Shown here in pieces: positions 45,420 to 52,738 of a DNA stretch of 64,000 nt. The position numbers and the translations under genes are program-made. This DNA comes from Sulfuricurvum sp. (lineage in GTDB: Bacteria; Campylobacterota; Campylobacteria; Campylobacterales; Sulfurimonadaceae): assembly GCF_028713855.1 (NCBI RefSeq), contig NZ_JAQTNN010000002.1:62001-126000 (forward strand), written 5' to 3'. The notes below the pieces were generated by a model. It did no database searches. It was not told the origin of the DNA and was given only the letters and a program-made list of their open reading frames with translations. Each line of letters starts with the position of its first letter. Positions within the stretch are counted from its first letter, which is position 1.

Positions 45420-45447
45420 TTTCTTTTCTTATGAAAAAGAAAAGAAA
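45420..45447. terminator. 11-bp hairpin, probable bidirectional terminator
   Basis: TTTCTTTTCTT (45420-45430) pairs perfectly with AAGAAAAGAAA (45437-45447) around ATGAAA. It lies 12 bases after the family 2 repeat, between the convergent ends of recG and hpf, exactly as at 22196-22223. Confidence 0.55.
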
Positions 45448-45453
45448 GAGTCT

Positions 45454-45990
45454 TTAATACAGTCCAAACCGTCCGTCGCCACGTTTGTACATGACACGCA
45501 TTTTCCCGTCATTGTCGTAAAATACTTCGAAAACTTTGGTACTCTCTTTGAGTTTTTCTACTATTTCCGCAACCTCTTGGGGTTTATACAGCACCAACTC
45601 GGTCGGAACGATTTCGTCTTCCATCGTTTCACCGACCGCATGTAAATCAACAGACACAGCGGCAGCATTTTTAGCTTCATTAAGCCCTTCGTTTTTATGA
45701 TCGGAAATCCGGTCATGCAAACGGCGGAGCGCTTTTTGGGCACGATCGATCGCAATGTCGATTGCTGCGTAGAGATCATCGTCACGCTGGGTAATGACGA
45801 TGGTGTTTTTTCCGGCTACGTTGATTGTAAATTCGATCGTAACCCCTTTTTTCCGTTCATTGGCCGAGGCAACGGCATTGACACTGATAAGATCGAGATG
45901 AAATTTGCTGAGAGTATCGATAGAGTGCATCAGATGATCTTTGATTGCATCGCTGAGCTCGATGTGGCGTCCGACGAGAGAGATATTCAT
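45454..45990 (-). CDS. hpf: Ribosome hibernation promoting factor, long form
   Basis: Long HPF dimerises 70S ribosomes in resting cells. ATG 45990 is chosen because AAGGTGG lies upstream and the sequence from there, MNISLVGRHIELSDAIKDHL, is the family N-terminus; the frame's extra 20 codons run into the promoter. The 178-residue protein has the S30AE domain (1-100) and the C-terminal dimerisation domain (about 120-175, VPTELVLYKPQEVAEIV). A minus-strand TATAAT is at 46035-46030. Confidence 0.93.
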   Translation of the reverse strand: MNISLVGRHIELSDAIKDHLMHSIDTLSKFHLDLISVNAVASANERKKGVTIEFTINVAGKNTIVITQRDDDLYAAIDIAIDRAQKALRRLHDRISDHKNEGLNEAKNAAAVSVDLHAVGETMEDEIVPTELVLYKPQEVAEIVEKLKESTKVFEVFYDNDGKMRVMYKRGDGRFGLY

Positions 45991-46029
45991 AATTTGACCC
46001 ACCTTGTAATGATATGTGAAGGAAGTTTG

Positions 46030-46284
46030 ATTATAACACACAAAAAACAAACGTCAAGACTTTTAAGTCAAAAGCAAACCGATAAGTGCAAAATAATTAT
46101 TAACGTATTTTAATGATTCTTTAATCTACATAGCACTACAATCGAAATATGGCGTCTCCTCTATATATGTTTTAGAAAAGAGGGACAATGGTCGATAGTA
46201 TCGGATATTAAGAAGTATTGGGCATATAGTTAGTTTCTACCGAGCCCTGAATGTGTGTGTACTAAAAATCCCGAGGAGGATTAC
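46030..46284. promoter_or_regulatory. Divergent promoter region and structured leader of the tip operon
   Basis: The minus-strand TATAAT (46035-46030) serves hpf. On the plus strand TACAAT (46137-46142) is a likely -10, giving a leader of about 135 bases before ATG 46285. The leader has three possible small hairpins: CCTCT/AGAGG (46158-46183), CGAT/ATCG (46193-46203), and GGGC/GCCC around 46220-46247. GAGGAGGA (46273-46280) is the ribosome site. A regulatory role for the leader is only a suggestion. Confidence 0.45.
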
Positions 46285-49200
46285 ATGAGAAATTTTAAAC
46301 TTATTGCACGACTAACCGCCGTTTTTACTGCGGCGATGATAGTTGCTGTCTCAGGATGGGGTGCAGCTTCTTATGTAAGCGGTGCTACTGCGGCTCAACT
46401 GGCAGCTCAAATTCAAGGGCCGGGTATCACAATTACCAATCCCCAACTTAAGAGAGGAAAAGCTTCTCAGGCGGGGACATTTTCGAACGGGATTGCGGGG
46501 GCAAAGTTAGAAGTTGATGAGGGGATTATTTTAACGGGTATGAGTGTTAATGAATCTTTTACCACAAATAGTTCATGGCGTACATCACTTGATAATTCCG
46601 GCAGTTCAACAGATGCAGATCTATTGGCGATTGATGCAAAGGCAAGATACGATACGGTGGTGTTTGAATTCGATGTTACCCTGGGAGCAAATACACGGCT
46701 TCTGATGGTCGATTATCAGTTTGCATCGGAAGAGTATAACGAATATGTCGGATCGCAATTTAATGATGCATTTGGCTTTTTTGTTTCAGGGGGAGATTTA
46801 ACCAAAACGTATAACATCGCACGAGTTGTGGATGATTCGACGATTGTAACAACGGCTAATATTGAAAACTACGTTCCGGTAACGGTTAATAATGTTAATA
46901 ATGGAAGCGTCGGCATTTATGATGATACTACACCTCAAATTTTAACCAATTCTCAATATTTTATTAACAACTGTGTAAAGGGGACTGGTGTTCCCAATTG
47001 TACTCAATCACAAGCTCCGGTAGATGTCGAATATGACGGGTTGACGCATAGACTGCACGCGACATTGGATAATCTCACTCCGGGGGTTACCTATCATTTT
47101 AAAATGGCATTGGCGGACACCGGTGATAGTCAATGGGACACAGGGGTGTTTGTCAATAAAATCATGGGGATTCGCGGACCGCAGCTTTGTTATGACTATG
47201 CTTACAAACAAAACAACCAGTTTATAACCAATAAAACATATATTGGGCAAACGCCACAAATAGATAGTACCGTGTTCCCAAATACCGTTGTACCGGTTTC
47301 AATCTACATTAAAAATGTGGAAACGTCTGAATTGACAGCCCAAAATTTAAAAATGAGCATTAATGATATCAATATAAGCCAAGCGGTTTATTCACCAAAC
47401 AGTGTCAGTCTGATCGCACCGAATCAAATGACGGCAACATCGATTCCGGATAGCACAAATGGTATGAGTGTAGCTGACAACTATATACATGATATTCCGA
47501 TCGGGCAATTAAAATCCAATGAATATTTTTACCTTGGATACAGTTTGATGCCATCTGTTAATACGTTAAAAATGCCGCTTAATGCTTCTTTGAGTTTTGA
47601 TTTGAGTGTTCAGGGGGTAACGATCCCGTACAGTTATACTTTGGGAAGCAACAAAGTTCCAATGTGTGCTTCTACGGTTTCATATCAGCCCACACCGGGT
47701 ATCTTTAATATGGTAGATAAACAGCTGAATACGGGGACGTTGACCGCAGGATCGACAAATGTCAAATACAATCTTCCGACACAAATAGCGAATCGTCCGA
47801 CGGAGATGAAGCTGGTCTCATTTGATCCAATCAGTACTAATATTGTAAAAGCGACCAATACGGTTGTCGCGGTCGAGATGATTGATGCCGGCGGATATTT
47901 TGAGACCAATGCGTCCTGCTCGGATCCAAGGAGTGCCATTACCCCAAGAGCATGGGTAAAAATTGGAAATTTCGATGCAAATACGACCAATGTAAATTTT
48001 GATAAATCACTTTTGGGAACAGGGATGAATATCGGTGTGACCGAAAGTCAATTCTATAATCAAGTGCGTGAAAATGTTGCATACCGAATGAGCTATAACT
48101 TGGATGATAACAACGGCTCGGTTCAGGTAGAGACGTTGGCAAATGGAAAATCAAAGTTGAAATATTTTACAACGTATGCCGGTGAGAAGTGTATGGTAGA
48201 CATTGATGGAAATCCAAACAGCAATGACACCGTACCTCAGTGGTGCGGAAGTAATGGCGGCGGTCAAGGTACCGGGATGTCACCTGCTGAATTACAAGTC
48301 TGTATGGAGTGTATTTACGGAATGAAAACGCGGGTAGTATGCTCACGGGATAACTTTGCCGTTCGTCCCGAGGCGTTCAATGTACAGATGAAAGATCCAA
48401 CAGGATTGGGTGCTATTCCCTCGGACGCAAATATTTCGGCTGGGTATATGTATAGTTTTGATGCCAATGCTACCAATCATATTGATTCGACTCCGACACC
48501 GGGATATGTTGCTTCCTTCAGCAGTACACAAAGTTCAGCTGATAGAAATGTAACCTTGGCTTGGGAACCTAACGGACATGTGGTGACCGGTTGTAATGAT
48601 ATTACCAGCCCGTTTCTTGAATTTTATTTTGTTGACGGAAAAATTACCAATCAAACGCGCAATCACAATAATGTCGGAAGATATGTCTTACAAGCAAGGG
48701 ATAAAAAATGGGCCGCAGTGGATCAGGCACCGATGAATCATCATGTCGGAAACACGAATTGGATTTCCGGAAACGATTGTGCCGTAGGGGGTGAAGTTCC
48801 TCTTTATGATGCTGTCAATAATACGTACAATCTGAATATGGTTGGATGTGAAATTTCTTCGAACCATTTGAATCATAATACCGGAGTGAAGTACAATGAT
48901 TCGAATTTAACATTTCATCCTTATCAATTTGGAATGAGCGGAAGTTTTAGAATAGGGGAGGGAAATAGTAGTTCCGTTCCACCTAATATTGCCCTCAATA
49001 CCGGAGATATAAAATTTGTTTATATGGCAGATATTAATAACTCTAATGAAATGAATATGTCGGTACGAGGCGATTATCAAATTACTGCACAAGGTGCAAC
49101 CAATGGTGCCTTAAGTAATTTCGTACGCAACTGTTATGCAAAAGATATGAATATTACCCTGAACCGTGTCCACAGCATAAACCAAAATCTGTCAAATTAT

Positions 49201-50151
49201 CAAGCGCGCTTTAGCGATAAAAATGTCTCGACCGGGGTTGTTTTACAAGAGCACAATACAACGGTCGTTCCGTTTGGGAATAAATGGTTACGCACTGCCG
49301 ATGACAGTAATTTTACCAAAGACGGTGCCGGAACTCTAAAAACTGAGGTTCGGCTTAATTATGATCGTAATAGTTTTGTCGTAGTCAACCCTATTACTGT
49401 CACCTTTGGCGATTTTGGTGTCAGCTGCGCAAATCCAGCGGAGTGTCAGCATCGAGCCGATGGTCTCACTTCGCATGAGCCGACAGGTAATACGGTGACA
49501 AATTTTAGTGTAGCCCACTATTATGGTCGTGCACAAGGGCAGTATACACGTATCCGTTCTCCGAGGGCTCAGGTAAATGCCTTCGGGAATGTTCGTGTAA
49601 ATTTTGAAGTATTCTGTGGGGATGACGGCGTAAGTAATTGCAATCTCTTAGGTATTGTCAATGCAAATCCTCTTTTGCTCCCAAGCGGAAGAGTCGCATT
49701 ACGGGGAGATGACAGAGATTGGTATCTAAATCTCGATCATAATGACGTAGATCCGACCAATGCCGCTAATCATGCTGATCACTATTTGAATCCTTACGGG
49801 AGAGCAGACCTTGATCTAACGGCGGTTGGGTCAACTAAGGTGACGAATGCCGTAACGATTTCACGGGCATCACAAAATGGGATTAATGGTATTGTCGTAA
49901 CACAAACAAAAACAGGTTTCGAACGCTACGGCGTCAACTATAGCGGTCAGAATGATTATCCCTATACCGTACTGATCCAAAATACTCCGTCTCCATGGCT
50001 GGTGTATAATCGTCCAGGAGATTTAAATCCAAATAGCAATGAGTATATGTTAGAATTTAACAAAGAGAGCGGATGGATTGGTGAAAGTAAATCGAATCAA
50101 GCAACCGATAACGATGCCGCCATTAACTCCAGCAGGAGGATCATGTGGTAA
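46285..50151 (+). CDS. Secreted protein with choice-of-anchor L domain and MshQ/DUF6701-like C-terminal region
   Basis: ATG 46285 has GAGGAGGA upstream; the open frame starts 10 codons earlier without support. The 1288-residue protein has a signal peptide (about residues 1-35). A choice-of-anchor L domain follows (about 35-300), recognised from GIILTGMSV, DTVVFEFDVTLGAN, MVDYQFASEEYNEYVGSQFND, FGFFVSGG and GVTYHFKMALADTGDSQWD (all as separate pieces). The middle (300-680) is Asn/Thr-rich. From about 690, CSRDNFAVRPEAFNV begins a Cys-containing region that resembles the C-terminal part of MshQ (DUF6701). The gene overlaps a pseudopilin gene by 7 bases. The best guess is a pilus-tip adhesin or a protein displayed by the pseudopilus. 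The domain names are from memory. Confidence 0.75.
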   Translation: MRNFKLIARLTAVFTAAMIVAVSGWGAASYVSGATAAQLAAQIQGPGITITNPQLKRGKASQAGTFSNGIAGAKLEVDEGIILTGMSVNESFTTNSSWRTSLDNSGSSTDADLLAIDAKARYDTVVFEFDVTLGANTRLLMVDYQFASEEYNEYVGSQFNDAFGFFVSGGDLTKTYNIARVVDDSTIVTTANIENYVPVTVNNVNNGSVGIYDDTTPQILTNSQYFINNCVKGTGVPNCTQSQAPVDVEYDGLTHRLHATLDNLTPGVTYHFKMALADTGDSQWDTGVFVNKIMGIRGPQLCYDYAYKQNNQFITNKTYIGQTPQIDSTVFPNTVVPVSIYIKNVETSELTAQNLKMSINDINISQAVYSPNSVSLIAPNQMTATSIPDSTNGMSVADNYIHDIPIGQLKSNEYFYLGYSLMPSVNTLKMPLNASLSFDLSVQGVTIPYSYTLGSNKVPMCASTVSYQPTPGIFNMVDKQLNTGTLTAGSTNVKYNLPTQIANRPTEMKLVSFDPISTNIVKATNTVVAVEMIDAGGYFETNASCSDPRSAITPRAWVKIGNFDANTTNVNFDKSLLGTGMNIGVTESQFYNQVRENVAYRMSYNLDDNNGSVQVETLANGKSKLKYFTTYAGEKCMVDIDGNPNSNDTVPQWCGSNGGGQGTGMSPAELQVCMECIYGMKTRVVCSRDNFAVRPEAFNVQMKDPTGLGAIPSDANISAGYMYSFDANATNHIDSTPTPGYVASFSSTQSSADRNVTLAWEPNGHVVTGCNDITSPFLEFYFVDGKITNQTRNHNNVGRYVLQARDKKWAAVDQAPMNHHVGNTNWISGNDCAVGGEVPLYDAVNNTYNLNMVGCEISSNHLNHNTGVKYNDSNLTFHPYQFGMSGSFRIGEGNSSSVPPNIALNTGDIKFVYMADINNSNEMNMSVRGDYQITAQGATNGALSNFVRNCYAKDMNITLNRVHSINQNLSNYQARFSDKNVSTGVVLQEHNTTVVPFGNKWLRTADDSNFTKDGAGTLKTEVRLNYDRNSFVVVNPITVTFGDFGVSCANPAECQHRADGLTSHEPTGNTVTNFSVAHYYGRAQGQYTRIRSPRAQVNAFGNVRVNFEVFCGDDGVSNCNLLGIVNANPLLLPSGRVALRGDDRDWYLNLDHNDVDPTNAANHADHYLNPYGRADLDLTAVGSTKVTNAVTISRASQNGINGIVVTQTKTGFERYGVNYSGQNDYPYTVLIQNTPSPWLVYNRPGDLNPNSNEYMLEFNKESGWIGESKSNQATDNDAAINSSRRIMW

Positions 50152-50912
50152 GACGCAGCGCTTTTACTTTGATTGAAGTCATATTAGCATTGGTGATTAT
50201 AGGTATTACGGTGTTGACCGTACCGATGATTATCCAAGTTAATACGGCCAGTACACAAGGAAGTTTGAACCAGGAAGGGATATTTGCGGCATCAGCCAAG
50301 CTTTTGCAAACATTGAGTTTCCCATGGGATGAAAATGCAAACAATGCAGAGTTGGCGGCAGAGGGGGCTGATGTATTGGCAGGTGTGGTTAAGGTTACAG
50401 CGAATGCGAATACCTCTCCCACGTTTGATGTAACCAATGCTAACAATAGACCCGGATTGATCAGTCGCCAGACACGCAGAGATGGATTTGGAATAGCAGT
50501 TGATGTTTCAAATATTGGAAATGATAACCCCAGTCTATTGGTGCGGGGGATTGACGATTTTAACGGACAGGCATCCAATGTCGCAAATGACAAAGGACTT
50601 GCCGGAGCAGTGGTTGTTGATGCAGCGGCGGGATATAAGGCAAACTATACTATGACGACAGCGGTGAACTATATTGATGATCAAATAAACTCCGCAGGCG
50701 GAACGATCAATTATAATACTCCGAACCCGCTTGTTGCGAACACTTTTGTCCTTTCCAATACACCGGTTGCGGGGCCGACCAATTTACGGATGGTCAGTAT
50801 TTCAATATTCGGTCGAGATGACGATAATGACGGTAATCCGGATCTGATTAGTGTACTAAATGCCTACGCTGCCAATATCGGTGAAACCAAACCCTACAAA
50901 AGAAGATACTGA
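50145..50912 (+). CDS. Minor pseudopilin (PilV/GspI-like)
   Basis: The GTG start overlaps the upstream gene by 7 bases, with CAGGAGGA (50132-50139) as ribosome site. The 255-residue protein has a class III-type prepilin signal: short basic leader MVRRSA, then FTLIEVILALVIIGITVLTV with Glu5. The residue before the cleavage site is Ala, not Gly. The rest is a beta-rich, Asn-rich globular domain ending with a DDDNDGNPD acidic loop, which may bind calcium. It is part of a set of three pseudopilins. Confidence 0.82.
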   Translation: MVRRSAFTLIEVILALVIIGITVLTVPMIIQVNTASTQGSLNQEGIFAASAKLLQTLSFPWDENANNAELAAEGADVLAGVVKVTANANTSPTFDVTNANNRPGLISRQTRRDGFGIAVDVSNIGNDNPSLLVRGIDDFNGQASNVANDKGLAGAVVVDAAAGYKANYTMTTAVNYIDDQINSAGGTINYNTPNPLVANTFVLSNTPVAGPTNLRMVSISIFGRDDDNDGNPDLISVLNAYAANIGETKPYKRRY

Positions 50913-51817
50913 TGAAAAAAGTAAAACATGCTTTTACGATGATTGAGCTTTTGATCGTTATCGTGATAATGGGGATACTGGCAAAATTTGGAACCGAACT
51001 ACTGCTAAGAACGTATGAAGATTTTGTAGTCGGAACCATGAACAACCGTCTATTATCCCAAAGCGAAACAGCGGTAACTCAGATTGCCAACCGTTTACAA
51101 TATCGGATTCGTGAATCGATGGTGGTTCGTCAAAATGGCGGGGCACCGACAGCACTTTCAACGACCAATGATGTAGCGGGTAATGTTGTTTTTGAGTGGA
51201 TCGGGTATGATGTTGACGGGATGCGCGGAGATGGAGCAGGTACCGCATCGACGTGGAGCGGTTTTATCGATGTGGATAACGGGCTTGGATCGACCAATAA
51301 TCTAGTCTCTCCGGGAAGTGACTGGAATCGTATCGCAGGTGTTATTACTTCCCTTGCTCCATCAGGAGTAGCATCACCTGCCCTTTTCTTTATAGGGGAT
51401 GAGACAATCAATGTTTTAACCGGTTTTGGATGGCAAGGGGTTTTGGGAAATCAAAACGTTAATATGCATCGGATAAACATAGGAGGAGGAATTGATCAAT
51501 TTTCCCCTGTTGTCGGTACCGGTACTTTCGGAGGGGTTAATATTTATGAGTATTATCGGTTGGCATGGACTGCGTATGCTTTGGAGCTCTTTACAGATGT
51601 GGATGGCCGTCAAAAACTTCAATTATGGTACGATTATCAGCCATGGGATGGAGAAACATATCAGCAAGGCACCTCTCAAATATTAATGGAAGATGTTAGT
51701 TCAATAGCGTTTGCAAGTATCGGAGATACGTTAAAAGTGCAAGTGTGTGTAAGCGATAATAATCTCTCCGGAGGAACAGGAGCGTTTTCAGTATGCAAAG
51801 AAAAAACTATTTATTAA
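50912..51817 (+). CDS. Minor pseudopilin (PilW/GspJ-like)
   Basis: The 301-residue protein starts with ATG overlapping the previous stop by one base. The prepilin signal is MKKVKHA then FTMIELLIVIVIMGILAKFG, with Glu5 and Ala at -1. The remaining 270 residues form a large beta-rich domain; size suggests PilW or GspJ class. The end overlaps the next gene by 25 bases, which implies coupled translation. Confidence 0.8.
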   Translation: MKKVKHAFTMIELLIVIVIMGILAKFGTELLLRTYEDFVVGTMNNRLLSQSETAVTQIANRLQYRIRESMVVRQNGGAPTALSTTNDVAGNVVFEWIGYDVDGMRGDGAGTASTWSGFIDVDNGLGSTNNLVSPGSDWNRIAGVITSLAPSGVASPALFFIGDETINVLTGFGWQGVLGNQNVNMHRINIGGGIDQFSPVVGTGTFGGVNIYEYYRLAWTAYALELFTDVDGRQKLQLWYDYQPWDGETYQQGTSQILMEDVSSIAFASIGDTLKVQVCVSDNNLSGGTGAFSVCKEKTIY

Positions 51818-52293
51818 ACAAACGTCCGGGATTTGCCATGATTATGGCAATATTTTTGATGGTTTTAATCGGCGGGATGATGGCGGCATCGATATCAATG
51901 GCAGGAATTTCGACCAATCGTACGCAAGATGATTATCTGCATGAACAAGCACAGCTGTTGGCTCGCAGTGCAACAGAATATGCAATCTTGGCTGTCTCAG
52001 GGCATGAAGTAAATACGACGAACGGGTGTATCAATAGGATTAACATGGTCTATCCTACTGCAGCCAACCCGATGTTTAACATTGGAATTGATTTGCAATA
52101 CATAATGTTTCATGATGTGGGGGGAGTTCTAACCGTATATGGAGGGTGTACTCCTATTGCCGGCACCGGGGGAATTGCTCAAACACCTGAGTCTAATGGA
52201 ACTGTGCTGATGGATGTTACAGTTACAAGCAGTAATCAATTAAATCTTACCGAACCAATCCGCTATGAACGAAGAACATTACAAAAACTATAA
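51793..52293 (+). CDS. Minor pseudopilin without Glu5 (PilX/GspK-like)
   Basis: The 166-residue protein has a basic leader ending KRPG and then FAMIMAIFLMVLIGGMMAAS, a prepilin helix in which residue 5 is Met rather than Glu. Lack of Glu5 is a known mark of GspK and PilX, which sit at the filament tip. QAQLLARSATEYAILAVSGHE follows as the usual helix extension. Two Cys pairs are plausible in the globular part (GCINR and GGCTP). It ends the operon, followed by a terminator. Confidence 0.78.
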   Translation: MQRKNYLLNKRPGFAMIMAIFLMVLIGGMMAASISMAGISTNRTQDDYLHEQAQLLARSATEYAILAVSGHEVNTTNGCINRINMVYPTAANPMFNIGIDLQYIMFHDVGGVLTVYGGCTPIAGTGGIAQTPESNGTVLMDVTVTSSNQLNLTEPIRYERRTLQKL

Positions 52294-52312
52294 GAAAATA
52301 TGGGTTAAAGAG

Positions 52313-52345
52313 TTACCCCAATAAGGGGTAATGGAAGCGTTTTTT
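52313..52345 (+). terminator. Rho-independent terminator of the pseudopilin operon
   Basis: Stem TTACCCC (52313-52319) / GGGGTAA (52325-52331) with loop AATAA, and a TTTTTT run at 52340-52345. It lies 20 bases after the last pseudopilin stop and touches the 3' end of the convergent response-regulator gene. Confidence 0.75.
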
Positions 52346-52721
52346 AAAGGGCTAGTTGTGCGATTTTAGCGAGGACATCTTTTTCACGTACTGGCTTCAT
52401 CAAGAATCCATTTGCTCCGCACTCTAACGCTTCCCCTTTTTTGGTCTCATCGGTGGTGAGGACGATGACAGGAAGCTGACGGAGAGATTCATCCGCACGG
52501 ATTACTTTTAGCATTTCAATACCACCCATCACAGGCATAATGATATCGAGCAAGATAATATCGATGTCATTTTGCGATTTGAGTACACCGATTGCATCCG
52601 CACCGTTTTTGGCTTCAACAACCTGTGAAACGTTCGGGGTTTTCATTAACATGGTTTTGAGTAACTTGAGATTGATCATATCATCATCAACCGCAAGCAC
52701 TTTTAATTTTTTCTCGCCCAT
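52344..52721 (-). CDS. CheY-like single-domain response regulator
   Basis: The 125-residue protein is a stand-alone receiver. It has the acidic pair in AVDDDMINLKLL, the phospho-accepting Asp in IILLDIIMPVMGG, the Thr in VIVLTTDETKKGEA, and the Lys in GFLMKPVREKDVL. No output domain is present. It is the last gene of the four-gene signalling operon and may be the target or phosphate sink of the kinase upstream. It is not in a chemotaxis gene cluster, so a role as CheY for the motor is unproven. Confidence 0.9.
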   Translation of the reverse strand: MGEKKLKVLAVDDDMINLKLLKTMLMKTPNVSQVVEAKNGADAIGVLKSQNDIDIILLDIIMPVMGGIEMLKVIRADESLRQLPVIVLTTDETKKGEALECGANGFLMKPVREKDVLAKIAQLAL

Positions 52722-52738
52722 TTAGAATTTCCCCAATC

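Noticed and set aside
46233-46247. GTTTCTACC in the tip operon leader, as in purine riboswitches
   Set aside because: The motif matches by sequence, but the flanking bases do not form a convincing P2 or P3 stem and the second loop does not pair as required. Chance match.
46285-50151. Long shadow frames opposite the large secreted protein
   Set aside because: All are short, lack ribosome sites and lie opposite a protein with clear domain motifs.
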